A stretch of 37,270 nt of DNA, from IMG/VR virus record IMGVR_UViG_3300041955_000624, positions 1 to 37,270 of that record; one strand, 5' to 3'. The notes below the pieces were generated by a model. The model had not been told where the DNA came from, did no database searches, and saw only the letters and a list, made by a program, of their open reading frames with translations. A program made the position numbers and the translations under genes. Of this stretch, positions 30,479-37,270 are shown one piece after another; within the stretch, counting starts at the first letter, position 1; each line of letters opens with the position of its first letter. Source of the stretch: a virus.

Positions 30479-30817
30479 ATGGAAGGGTTCGACAGACAAC
30501 TTCGCGCCGATGCCCACGCGGCGATCGAGGAGGCCGGGGAGTGGATTCAGTTCTTTCCCTGGCAACAGGCGCCGCTGCGAATCAAGGCGATCGTCGATCG
30601 GGAGCCGGCGTCGTCGCCGCGCGGGCTGAAAGGCGCATCGGTTTACAAGCACGAGATCCGCATCGAACGAAGCGAGTGCCATGGAGTCATGCAGATCAAC
30701 CTGGGGAACGATTATGTGTCCTTCGCCGGACGGATCGGCGGACAGGTGGAGAAGTTCAAGGTGATGAAGGTGTTCGGGCCGCAGGATGCGGGCATGTGGC
30801 ATCTCGGCGTGGGATGA
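30479..30817 (+). CDS. Head-tail joining protein, gpFII position
   Basis: 112 residues. MEGFDRQLRADAHAAIEEAGEW, LRIKAIVDREPASSPRGLKG, KHEIRIERSECHGV and DYVSFAGRIGG give a helix followed by an antiparallel beta fold, like head-completion proteins that close the neck. The lambda order (FII before Z, U and V) supports this. Its stop overlaps a possible ATG (30814) of the next gene. Confidence 0.65.
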   Translation: MEGFDRQLRADAHAAIEEAGEWIQFFPWQQAPLRIKAIVDREPASSPRGLKGASVYKHEIRIERSECHGVMQINLGNDYVSFAGRIGGQVEKFKVMKVFGPQDAGMWHLGVG

Positions 30818-30867
30818 CGCCGGGAAGAACGGTAGAGCAGTGGATCGGTGGAACAGTAGAGGGACAG

Positions 30868-31536
30868 ATGCCGGACGTCAGTTTTAGGTTCGATCAGATC
30901 CCGCGATTCGCCAGGGCGATGAGGTTCGCCTCGGAACCGGTCCTGGTGAGCAAGACCGCCGGGGCGCTGATCCGCATGGGGCGGGCGGACATCGAGAAGA
31001 TGAAGACCGAGCAGCTCAGCGGCGGAAGGTTGAACGTCCGCTTCAAGGGGTTCCGCAACTCTTTCAAATCCAAACTTCTGCCCCAGGGCAAGGCGCAGAA
31101 AATCGATCAGCTGCAATTGTCAGAGTACACCGGGGCCAAGCCGTTCGGGATTTTTCAGACCGGGGGAATCATCTCGCCTTCGCGGCGCAAGGTCTTGACC
31201 GTGCTGGCGCCGGGCGGAAGGAACGCCGCCGGACGCAGGAAATTCCCCGCCAAGGATTCGCTCGATTCGATCCGGGCCAAGATCAAGTCCGGCGAGCTGG
31301 TGGTCATCCAGACCCGCGGGGGGGCGGTTGTGGCCACGCCCCAGTTCAAGGCCACCAAGCGCGGCACGATGCGGCGGACGAACAAGGTGACCGTCGTCGC
31401 CTTCCTCCGCCCCAGCGTCAATGAAAAACAGCGCATCGACTTTTTCGGAAACTTCGAGGCCAACGCTTCGGAACACGAACGCATCCTGGGCGAAGCGGCG
31501 GATGCGGCGATCGTGGAGACGGTGGAAAGAGAGTAG
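30868..31536 (+). CDS. Tail completion protein, gpZ/gp10-like position
   Basis: 222 residues from ATG 30868, chosen because AGAGGGAC stands upstream. An ATG at 30814 would add 18 residues encoded by a GGTGGAACAGTAGAGG phrase repeat (30828-30862). The protein has RFDQIPRFARAMRFASEPVLVSKTAGALIRMGR, then KFKGFRNSFK-like basic segments, GIFQTGGIISPSRRKV and a long C-terminal helix. Proteins of this kind cap the tail tube end next to the neck. Confidence 0.65.
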   Translation: MPDVSFRFDQIPRFARAMRFASEPVLVSKTAGALIRMGRADIEKMKTEQLSGGRLNVRFKGFRNSFKSKLLPQGKAQKIDQLQLSEYTGAKPFGIFQTGGIISPSRRKVLTVLAPGGRNAAGRRKFPAKDSLDSIRAKIKSGELVVIQTRGGAVVATPQFKATKRGTMRRTNKVTVVAFLRPSVNEKQRIDFFGNFEANASEHERILGEAADAAIVETVERE

Positions 31537-31537
31537 T

Positions 31538-31598
31538 GCAAGCGGCAAGTGCAAGTTGAGAGTTGCGGTTTAACTTGCACTGACAACTTGCACTTGGA
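31538..31598. repeat. Phrase repeat, GTGCAAGTGGCAAG family, inverted pair
   Basis: GTGCAAGCGGCAAGTGCAAG (31538-31557) faces AACTTGCACTGACAACTTGC (31572-31591). Able to form a hairpin, it occupies most of the gap before the next gene. Confidence 0.85.
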
Positions 31599-31621
31599 AT
31601 TTTTTCTCGGGGGGGCTCACG

Positions 31622-32077
31622 GTGCTTCCGGTCGTGGAACTCATCGCGCAGAACGTGCTGGCGACGGTGCAGGGGATCACCACGGCCGCGGGGTTCAATT
31701 ACAACCTGACGGCGGCGCGGCATAAACGCACCGGGGACAAGCGGGAACATCTGCACGCCATCATCATCCAGAACGACCCCGAGGACGTGACCAAAACGCC
31801 CAACGTCAAGGAATGGCATCAGGTCTTCCGCGTCGGCGTGTACATCATGCCGGCGGAGGCGGACCCGACGCCGATCGACACTTACGTCAACCTGGTTCGG
31901 GCGGACATCGAGAAGGCGCTGATGGCCGACCGGTATCGCGGGAATAACGCGATCAACACCAAAATCCTCGATCCGAACACGGAGGAGGACGACGACTCCG
32001 TGACCACGCTTGTCGTAATTCATGCTGAGATCTACTACCGGACGGCCGAGATCGACCCGACCGTCAACGCAAAATAA
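31622..32077 (+). CDS. Tail terminator-like protein, gpU position
   Basis: 151 residues from GTG 31622 (GGGGGG upstream). VVELIAQNVLATVQGITTAAGFNYNLTAARHKRTGD, HLHAIIIQNDPEDVT, WHQVFRVGVYIMPAEAD, YVNLVRADIEKALMADRYRG and VVIHAEIYYRTAEID form the alpha/beta pattern of phage tail terminator proteins, which stop tube growth and bind the neck. Position before the major tail protein agrees. Confidence 0.75.
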   Translation: MLPVVELIAQNVLATVQGITTAAGFNYNLTAARHKRTGDKREHLHAIIIQNDPEDVTKTPNVKEWHQVFRVGVYIMPAEADPTPIDTYVNLVRADIEKALMADRYRGNNAINTKILDPNTEEDDDSVTTLVVIHAEIYYRTAEIDPTVNAK

Positions 32078-32079
32078 AA

Positions 32080-32109
32080 GAGTTCAAGGGTTTAAGGGTT
32101 CAAGGGTTT
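32080..32109. repeat. TTCAAGGG phrase repeat before the major tail gene
   Basis: GAGTTCAAGGGTTTAAGGG then TTCAAGGGTTTG; ends 10 bp before the ATG, which uses GGGGG as ribosome-binding site. Confidence 0.85.
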
Positions 32110-32119
32110 GGGGGGAAAA

Positions 32120-33040
32120 ATGCCGCTGATTAAATCGCTCCGCGTTTTGGCGGGGAAATTGGAAACGACGCCCGGAACCGGCGTGACTCTCACCACCGGC
32201 GTGGACGGGATCATCGACGCCTACGACGTCATGATCGACGGGGAGATGACGTACAACGAGCGCGTCGCGGCCGGGGCCTTCGGCCGGCAGACGGGAAACG
32301 TCGGCCTGCACGCCGGAAGCTTGAAATTCAAAGTGCCCGCCGTCGGCGGGGGAACGGCTGGGACCGCGCCGGCGTGGGCTTCGGTGTGCTTCGAATCGTG
32401 CGCCATGGCGCTCAGCGCGGGCACGTTCGCGCCCTTCTCAGCCTCCGCCACCCAGCAGGCCGCCACGTTTGGCGTGTATGAGAACGGGGCGATCAAGAAA
32501 TTGTTCGGGGCCATGGGCACGTGGACGTTCAACGGCGAGGATGGCAAGACTCCCTACTTCGAGTTCGATTACAAGGGAGTGTGGCAGCCGCCGGTGGACG
32601 GGACCATGTTCACGCCGCAGTTCGGCACGGTCGTGCCCCAGGCGTTCGAGGGCGCGACCCTCAGCTTCGGCACGCTCACGCCGCGGCTGTCGAAAATCTC
32701 CATCGCCTATGGCGCCACGGTGGAGCTGAGGCAGGATGCCGGCAACGCCGGGGGATACGTCTCCGCCATCATCACCGGCCGCAAAACCACCGGGAAAATG
32801 GACCCCGAGATGACGCTGGTCGCGGCGTACGACCAGTTTGGGATCTGGATCGCCGGCACGCCCGGGGCGCTGTCGATCGCGTTCGGGGCGGCCGGGGCGG
32901 GAATGACCATCGCCGCGCCGGTCTGCCAGTACACCGGGATCAAAGAAGGGGACCGCAATGGAATCGTGACCAGCGACGGGGATTTCCAGTGCTGCCAGAA
33001 CGGGAGCACGGTGGACTCCGAATTGACGATCGCGTTCTGA
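32120..33040 (+). CDS. Major tail (tube) protein
   Basis: 306 residues from ATG 32120. Beta-rich and Gly/Thr-rich: GKLETTPGTGVTLTTGVDG, IDGEMTYNERVAAGAFGRQTG, GTWTFNGEDGKTPYFEFDYKG, and a late GGYVSAIITGRKTTGKMDPEM. The IITGR...P sequence is typical of siphovirus tube proteins, and the position between terminator and chaperone genes is that of lambda V. Hexameric rings of it build the tail. Confidence 0.85.
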   Translation: MPLIKSLRVLAGKLETTPGTGVTLTTGVDGIIDAYDVMIDGEMTYNERVAAGAFGRQTGNVGLHAGSLKFKVPAVGGGTAGTAPAWASVCFESCAMALSAGTFAPFSASATQQAATFGVYENGAIKKLFGAMGTWTFNGEDGKTPYFEFDYKGVWQPPVDGTMFTPQFGTVVPQAFEGATLSFGTLTPRLSKISIAYGATVELRQDAGNAGGYVSAIITGRKTTGKMDPEMTLVAAYDQFGIWIAGTPGALSIAFGAAGAGMTIAAPVCQYTGIKEGDRNGIVTSDGDFQCCQNGSTVDSELTIAF

Positions 33041-33054
33041 GCGTTCTCGTAAAA

Positions 33055-33100
33055 ACTTTACCGCCAAGACGCGAAGGGCGCGAAGTCGCGCGAAGGGGGA
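33055..33100. repeat. CGCGAAG phrase repeat before the chaperone gene
   Basis: TTTACCGCCAAGACGCGAAG and GGCGCGAAGTCGCGCGAAGG; the GAAGGGGG at its end also acts as the ribosome-binding site of the gene at 33108. Confidence 0.85.
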
Positions 33101-33107
33101 AATCAAG

Positions 33108-33638
33108 ATGCCCGTGGCGCTCGATCCGAATGAAACTTATTCCTACGTGATGTCCACCGATCGGCTGAAACCTGAAGCCGAGCGGCCGACGCTGATTTTT
33201 TATTTTCCCACCGGGCGGGAGACCAGGCAGATTGCGCTGGCGTTCGATGATGCGATGGCGAAATCCAGGAGCGTGGACGAGTGGATGGACATGCGCTTCG
33301 ACGCCCTGCGGCCGATCCTGGCCGGGTGGAAGAATTTCCGCGATCGCAAGGGCAATCCGGTCCCGTTCGACCGCGACATGCTCGATACGGTTTTGAGCGA
33401 CACGGACCTGACGGAATTGGAATCGCGGCTGCTCAAGGAGATGAGCTTCGAGGAACAGGCAAAAAAAAAATCCGCCTTCTCTGCGCTATCGAATTCGGCG
33501 GGCTGTGCTCCAAATGCCGCGGCGGGAAATGCCGGCCTCCAACCGCCGCCGAGCCGGTCGAAATCGAATGCGTCGTCTGCAACGGACAAGCCGGCGGCAG
33601 GTGCGAGTCATGCGGAGGAGCCGGGCATTACCGATTGA
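33108..33638 (+). CDS. Tail assembly chaperone, short form (gpG-like)
   Basis: 176 residues. The first 118 residues (TLIFYFPTGRETRQIALAFDDA, VDEWMDMRFDALRPILAGWKNF, DTVLSDTDLTELESRLLKEM) match the helical layout of siphovirus tail assembly chaperones. After the A10 tract the 0-frame runs on for 57 residues of low-complexity Ser/Ala/Asn/Pro. The chaperone binds the tape measure during tail assembly and is absent from the virion. See the frameshifted long form. Confidence 0.8.
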   Translation: MPVALDPNETYSYVMSTDRLKPEAERPTLIFYFPTGRETRQIALAFDDAMAKSRSVDEWMDMRFDALRPILAGWKNFRDRKGNPVPFDRDMLDTVLSDTDLTELESRLLKEMSFEEQAKKKSAFSALSNSAGCAPNAAAGNAGLQPPPSRSKSNASSATDKPAAGASHAEEPGITD

Positions 33639-33820
33639 CTGGTTGCCCGTGGGAATCGATCGACCGCGACACCTTGCGGCTGATGAAGTTTGTGCGTCTG
33701 GCCGAACGCCACCTGCCGATCGCGGGCGGAATGCTTGACCAGACGCAAAGTTTTTGTGAGGCGCTCGATTGGATCACGATCGAGCGGCGAAGGTGGAAAG
33801 CGGAGTTAGGAATTAAGTAA
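33108..33820 (+). CDS. Tail assembly chaperone, -1 frameshifted long form with cysteine-rich domain
   Basis: 237 residues if ribosomes slip back one base at AAAAAAAAAA (33461-33470). The extension has CSKC (33506-33517), CVVC and CESC (33602-33613) with CNG and CGGAG spacing reminiscent of the DnaJ zinc domain. A helical end RLAERHLPIAGGMLDQTQSFCEALDWI follows, which resembles the C-termini of other frameshifted chaperones. The extension has no start or SD of its own. The -1 slip between gpG and gpGT is a conserved feature of siphophage tail operons. A zinc-binding extension is not something I know from the lambda protein. Confidence 0.75.
33461..33470 (+). promoter_or_regulatory. A10 slippery sequence for -1 frameshifting
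   Basis: Ten A after GGC, read as GCA AAA AAA AAA in the short-form frame. It allows tandem slippage into the -1 frame, which stays open to 33820. It sits where lambda-like phages carry their slippery site. A homopolymer sequencing error is the alternative. Confidence 0.75.
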
Positions 33821-33896
33821 ACCGCCAAGACGCCAAGGGCGCCAAGGCGCATCTGATTTCTTCTTGGCGATCTTGGCGTCTTGGCGGTTCGATTTT
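33819..33896 (+). repeat. CGCCAAG hairpin between chaperone and tape measure genes
   Basis: AACCGCCAAGACGCCAAG (33819-33836) and its exact complement (33872-33889) form an 18-bp stem, extended inwards by CGCCAAGG/CTTGGCG, followed by CGATTTTT and at once the ATG at 33898. The right arm covers the only SD-like sequence (GGCGG), so the hairpin may limit translation or terminate part of the transcripts. Same repeat as 14111-14182. Confidence 0.8.
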
Positions 33897-33897
33897 T

Positions 33898-35523
33898 ATG
33901 GCCACCAAACAGCTTGAAATCCTCGTGACGGCACGCGACCAGGCCTCCGGGGTCTTCCGCGGCGTCGGCGACTCGGCGGACGGCCTGAGCGGCCGGCTGG
34001 GGAGCCTCAACGAGATCGCGGAGGCGGGGCACGGGCTGCATTCGATCCTCCGCCAGGCGCGCAACGTCGCCATCGCGTTTGAGGTCATCCCGGTCGGCGT
34101 CGATGCGGTAAAGGCCGCCTGGGCCACGCTGACCGGCAGCGCCGAAGAAGCGGCGACGGGGCAACGCAAACTCTTCGATGCCATAAAGGAATTCCCGCTG
34201 ATCGGCAAGATCGTCGCCCCGGCGGCGGAATGGATCAGCTCAACCATCGCCCACGCCCTGGGGAGGGAATCCACCGCCGACATCGAAGCGGAGATGGCCA
34301 AGAAGAAGGCCATACTTGAGGACTTTGCGGCTGCATCGAAGAAGCTGAAGGAGGATCTGGCCAAGGAGGATGACAAGGTCGCGATGGCGGGGCTTTTCCC
34401 CTCCGATCAGCAGATTGCAAAAGCTCAAGCCGAATACGCCCATCAAATGCAGGAGGTCCATAACGCCAAGCGGGCGATTATCCTCGCCGCCGGCGAAGGC
34501 AAGGACGTGCGTGAGGCGATGGCCGAAGTGGAACGCGTCCAGGAGGATGCGGAGAAGGTCCGGCTGAACGAAATCCGCGAAGCGCATGCCAAGGAAATCG
34601 AGGAGGACGAGGCGTTCTCAAGCAAGCTGGTTCAATTGCAAAAGGCGCGTGAAGACTCCCTGGACGAATTGCAAAAACAGCAGGACCGCAAGTCGCTTGA
34701 GCAGCAGGGCCGAGGATTTGAAGCCAAGATCGCCGGCATCAACGACGCCGCCGATAAACAGATCGCCGCACTGAGGGCCGGCCTGCAAAAGCAAAAGGAG
34801 GAGACGCAGAAGCAAATCGAGCAGCTTCAGCCGATCGCGCAATCGGGAAGCCCCGACGCGGCCAAGGCGCAGCAGAAGATCGACAGCCTTTCCATCCATC
34901 AGGAAACCGCCGGCACGGAAGAGGCGATGCAAGAGAACCTGATCAGGCAAGGCGCGGCCAAGGATGCCCAGGCGGAACGTGATGCCGAATTGAAACGAAC
35001 GCAGCTTGACCTGCTTCGGCAGCAGGCCGCCGAGGGGGACAAGGCCGCGGCGGCACAAGTCAGGCAGCAGGAGATCGCCGACGATCTCAAGCAGAAGCGG
35101 GCCGCGATCCTGTCCATCCTCCAGGATGGCACGGATGAGGAAAAAGCCGGCGCCCGAGAGGCGTTGAAGAGTCTGGACGCCCAGCAAGCCAAACTGAAAG
35201 CGCTGCAGTCGGCCAAGGACCAGGCCGCCGACGCGAAGGCCGATGCCAAGCTCGATCGGGAAATCGATCGCGATGCGCTGAAGGATCAGAAGGCCGAGGC
35301 GAAACAAGCGAAGAAGGACGAGGCGGTGGGGCCGGCCGATTTGGAGGCTTCTCAATTCCTCACCGGCGTCACCGCCAAAGCGCAGCAGCAGAAGGCGGAA
35401 TACGATCCGATCATCCAGGCGCAGGACAAAACGACCGGGGCCGTGCAGAACCTCATCGAGGTGTTCAAGGAGTGGATGGGGATGGGGCAGAACCAGATCA
35501 GGGACGTGAAAGCGCTAACGTGA
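33898..35523 (+). CDS. Tape measure protein
   Basis: 541 residues. The N-terminus LEILVTARDQASGVFRGVGDSADGLSGRLGSL is typical of tape measure proteins, and a hydrophobic stretch (NVAIAFEVIPVGVDAVKAAWATL, and IGKIVAPAAEWISSTIAHAL) lies at about 60-115. From 125 on it is a long, Ala/Glu/Lys/Gln-rich coiled coil. 541 residues is short for the class and predicts a short tail. It lies directly after the frameshifted chaperone, the standard place. Confidence 0.85.
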   Translation: MATKQLEILVTARDQASGVFRGVGDSADGLSGRLGSLNEIAEAGHGLHSILRQARNVAIAFEVIPVGVDAVKAAWATLTGSAEEAATGQRKLFDAIKEFPLIGKIVAPAAEWISSTIAHALGRESTADIEAEMAKKKAILEDFAAASKKLKEDLAKEDDKVAMAGLFPSDQQIAKAQAEYAHQMQEVHNAKRAIILAAGEGKDVREAMAEVERVQEDAEKVRLNEIREAHAKEIEEDEAFSSKLVQLQKAREDSLDELQKQQDRKSLEQQGRGFEAKIAGINDAADKQIAALRAGLQKQKEETQKQIEQLQPIAQSGSPDAAKAQQKIDSLSIHQETAGTEEAMQENLIRQGAAKDAQAERDAELKRTQLDLLRQQAAEGDKAAAAQVRQQEIADDLKQKRAAILSILQDGTDEEKAGAREALKSLDAQQAKLKALQSAKDQAADAKADAKLDREIDRDALKDQKAEAKQAKKDEAVGPADLEASQFLTGVTAKAQQQKAEYDPIIQAQDKTTGAVQNLIEVFKEWMGMGQNQIRDVKALT

Positions 35524-35583
35524 ATGGATAATGGACAATTGAGAGTGGACAATTATCCACTGTCAATTCTCCATTGTCCATTT
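35523..35583. repeat. Phrase repeat, AATGGATAATGGACAATT family, inverted pair
   Basis: ATGGATAATGGACAATTGAG is followed by its inverted form (CTGTCAATTCTCCATTGTCC), making a hairpin in the gap after the tape measure gene. The family recurs at 36571-36601. Confidence 0.88.
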
Positions 35584-35603
35584 GCCGCCGGGGGGGCGGC
35601 ATC

Positions 35604-36569
35604 ATGGCGATCGCCACCGAACGATTTTCAAACGCCCTGGGCATCCGGGAGATTTCCGGGAACTGGACGGCCACGCGCGCCTGGGACGTGATCAATTTCA
35701 CCACCAGCGACCCGATCGACGAAGCGATCACCGCGACCGGCGTCCTCATCGGCAGCGTTTATCCCAACACCAACAGCCTGGTGTGCCGGCAGATTGGAGT
35801 CACCGAAAACAAGCTGACCAAGATGGTGGTGACGGCCAACTATGGCATCAGCCAGATCGTCGCCAACGACCCCAACCCGCTGCTGCGGGCGCCGATGGTT
35901 TCGTTCCGGTGGGGCAAGGAATCCAAGCAGGTCGACACGGACATCAACGGCAACCCGATCCTGAACAGCGCGCTGGACGCGTTCAAAAGCAACCATTCCA
36001 AAAACTTTTCCGTGCGGTATCTGACCATCACCCGGTACGAAAGCGATTACAACGAATCGCTGGCGGCGTCTTACGTGGACACGATCAACAGCGATTCGGT
36101 GACGCTCCAGGGGATCACGCGCAATCCAGGCCAGGTCTATTGCCTGGGGATCGCGCCGGCGAGCGAGTACCAGGTCGGCTCGCCTTACGTGCGAATCTCC
36201 TACGCGTTCGCCATCGCATCGCCCAACAGCGGCGGGCTGACGGCGCTGCAGGTGCGGCATCCGTGGCAGTTCCGCGTGCTCGACCAGGGCCTGCGGGCGC
36301 AGTACCAGGACCCGAACAATTCCAACAAGAAGACGCTGGGGAATTTCTGGCTGGGGGGAAGCAACCCGCAGCAATGCACGCGCGACGTGCTGCTGAACGG
36401 CCAGGGCGTGCCGATCGACAGCACGATCATGCTGACGCAGGCGGGGATCGCGGCGGTGACGCAGACCCTGCAAAGCGGAGTGCTGAGCGATACGACGTCG
36501 GCGGCGGCGACGTTCTTGATCTACATGGATTACGCGGAGCAGGCGTTTTCGCCGCTCGGGCTCTCGTGA
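35604..36569 (+). CDS. Tail protein of unknown family
   Basis: 321 residues from ATG 35604, with a G-rich SD. The N-terminus reads ATERFSNALGIREISGNWTATRAWDV, then mixed beta strands (TKMVVTANYGISQIV, YVRISYAFAIASPNSGGL) and a C-terminus with FLIYMDYAEQAF. Position after the tape measure suggests a distal tail or tail-tip component. A second long frame (+1, 330 codons) covers the same bases but is a GC-rich shadow. Confidence 0.7.
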   Translation: MAIATERFSNALGIREISGNWTATRAWDVINFTTSDPIDEAITATGVLIGSVYPNTNSLVCRQIGVTENKLTKMVVTANYGISQIVANDPNPLLRAPMVSFRWGKESKQVDTDINGNPILNSALDAFKSNHSKNFSVRYLTITRYESDYNESLAASYVDTINSDSVTLQGITRNPGQVYCLGIAPASEYQVGSPYVRISYAFAIASPNSGGLTALQVRHPWQFRVLDQGLRAQYQDPNNSNKKTLGNFWLGGSNPQQCTRDVLLNGQGVPIDSTIMLTQAGIAAVTQTLQSGVLSDTTSAAATFLIYMDYAEQAFSPLGLS

Positions 36570-36570
36570 A

Positions 36571-36601
36571 ATGAACAATTGACAATGGATAATGGACAAT
36601 G
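36571..36601. repeat. Phrase repeat supplying the next start codon
   Basis: TGAACAATTGACAATGGATA and ATGGACAATG. The last ATG is the start of the junction-spanning tail gene, and no other SD or start is visible before it. Confidence 0.85.
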
Positions 36602-37270
36602 ACGGAATTCCAGATCACCGAAGAGTTTGTGAACGAGTTCAACCGGATCCGGGCCAAGCTGGACGGGATGAATGGGTTCGGCGTGAGCAACACGCTCACG
36701 TCCATCACCATCGGGGACAACACCGTCGGCGTGGATGTCTCGCCGCAACAGGGCGAGCTGCTGCTGGCGGCGATCATCGGCGCGGAATCGGGCGGCGGGT
36801 ATTATCAGAGCTCGATCCTCTACGGCAACAGCAACGGCGGCAATGGGGGAAGCAACAGCAATCCGCCGGGATACGACACCTTCCAACTTCAGAGCCAGGT
36901 CAATCAAAGCGGCAGCGACGGACCGAAGCCCAAAACGAATCCCAACGGCAGCTGGGTCAACAATGCGCTGGTGGTGAACATGGCCGAGCCGTATGTCGGA
37001 TGGCCAGCCGGCGGCGGCGGCGCCCCGGGCAGTCACATTCTCTGGGGCAATACCGCGGACGTCATTTACGTCATCGGGCGCGTGATGGGCCAAACGAAGG
37101 AGACGAAGCCGCGCACGATCATCTACGTGAACAACTGGCCGCTGTATCCGTGCATCGCCAAGATCACCGGCGTTTACCAGGGAACCTACGGCGGCGTTTA
37201 CTATGGGCGAATCGCCCAGGGCCAATTCGCCAGCTCGGGGAACTTCGGATTCAACAATCTCCTCAGCACC
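36599..37270 (+). CDS. Tail protein, N-terminal part (continues at 1-512)
   Basis: Open to the end of the window; joined through the terminal overlap it makes a 351-residue protein. The N-terminus TEFQITEEFVNEFNRIRAKLDGMNGFG is helical. NTLTSITIGDNTVGVDVSPQQGELLLAAIIG follows, then a Gly/Ser/Asn-rich loop, WVNNALVVNMAEPYVGWPAGGG and DVIYVIGRVMGQTKETKPRTII. No family is recognised. Placed after the tape measure and one other tail gene, so tail tip or fibre. The ATG lies in a phrase repeat. Confidence 0.8.
   Translation, partial: MTEFQITEEFVNEFNRIRAKLDGMNGFGVSNTLTSITIGDNTVGVDVSPQQGELLLAAIIGAESGGGYYQSSILYGNSNGGNGGSNSNPPGYDTFQLQSQVNQSGSDGPKPKTNPNGSWVNNALVVNMAEPYVGWPAGGGGAPGSHILWGNTADVIYVIGRVMGQTKETKPRTIIYVNNWPLYPCIAKITGVYQGTYGGVYYGRIAQGQFASSGNFGFNNLLST
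37143..37270. repeat. Terminal direct repeat, right copy (circle closure)
   Basis: Matches 1-128 except for one base (37269). The coding frame is preserved across the join, which supports a circular molecule of about 37,142 bp. Confidence 0.93.

Noticed and set aside
30814-30867. Upstream ATG start (ATGA coupling) for the tail completion gene
   Set aside because: The added residues are encoded by a phrase repeat, while the ATG at 30868 has a proper AGAGGGAC site. Kept only as an alternative.
33461-33470. A10 tract as a simple sequencing error
   Set aside because: Not fully excluded, but the position, the direction of the shift and the two-gene layout match the conserved tail chaperone frameshift.
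35582-36574. 330-codon alternative plus frame over the tail gene at 35604
   Set aside because: Asp/Arg/Gln-rich nonsense composition; the other frame has normal hydrophobic patterning and a good start.

Overview
The window is a complete, circularly closed genome of a tailed (siphovirus-type) temperate phage or excised prophage. Its last 128 bases repeat its first 128 with a single mismatch, so the unique circle is about 37,142 bp. The opening point falls inside a tail gene that starts at 36599 and finishes at 512. The DNA is GC-rich. Three things point to a host in the Planctomycetota or a related phylum: a pseudopilin of the planctomycete type, GC-rich coding, and many intergenic 'phrase' repeats of the kind seen in such genomes. 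This host assignment is inference.

Layout. (1) 2120-2948 is a non-coding control region with two sigma-70-like promoters and a strongly structured element. (2) 2949-12978 is the early region: a replication initiator carrying an iteron origin inside the gene, a ParB-MTase fusion, a chain of small overlapping genes, a pseudopilin-like gene, zinc-ribbon proteins and a split sigma-like gene. (3) 12974-13822, on the minus strand, holds an interrupted tRNA-like element and a two-gene operon containing an excisionase-type HTH protein, whose promoter has a 16-bp palindrome between -35 and -10. (4) 14244-18385 holds small genes, a tyrosine integrase, a Dam-type methyltransferase, a membrane coiled-coil protein and an ECF-like sigma factor. 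(5) 18655 through the circle junction to 1594 is the virion operon, in nearly the lambda order: Nu1-like and A-like terminase, gpW, portal, S49 protease with nested scaffold, decoration protein, Mu gpT-like capsid, FI-position protein, FII/Z/U/V-position proteins, G/GT-like chaperone with a -1 frameshift site, tape measure, tail proteins. A cassette of fibre, SGNH-esterase and adhesin-like genes is inserted between the FI and FII positions. (6) A lone minus-strand gene for a secreted protein (1694-2119) sits beside terminators, as a lysogeny 'moron' would.

The most distinctive signal is a 38-bp module present four times (882, 11607, 14209, 17392). Two conserved blocks, GCGCA and CGCCTACTTAA, are held at fixed spacing and end exactly on the start codon (ATG or GTG) of the gene, with no Shine-Dalgarno sequence. 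The fourth copy drives the operon that encodes the phage's own ECF-like sigma factor. I infer a phage-specific regulon of leaderless genes.

The genome is also littered with at least eight families of short phrase repeats. Most lie between genes, but some are translated in frame, including inside the head protease. Others supply start or stop codons. I recognised no endolysin and no CI-type repressor.
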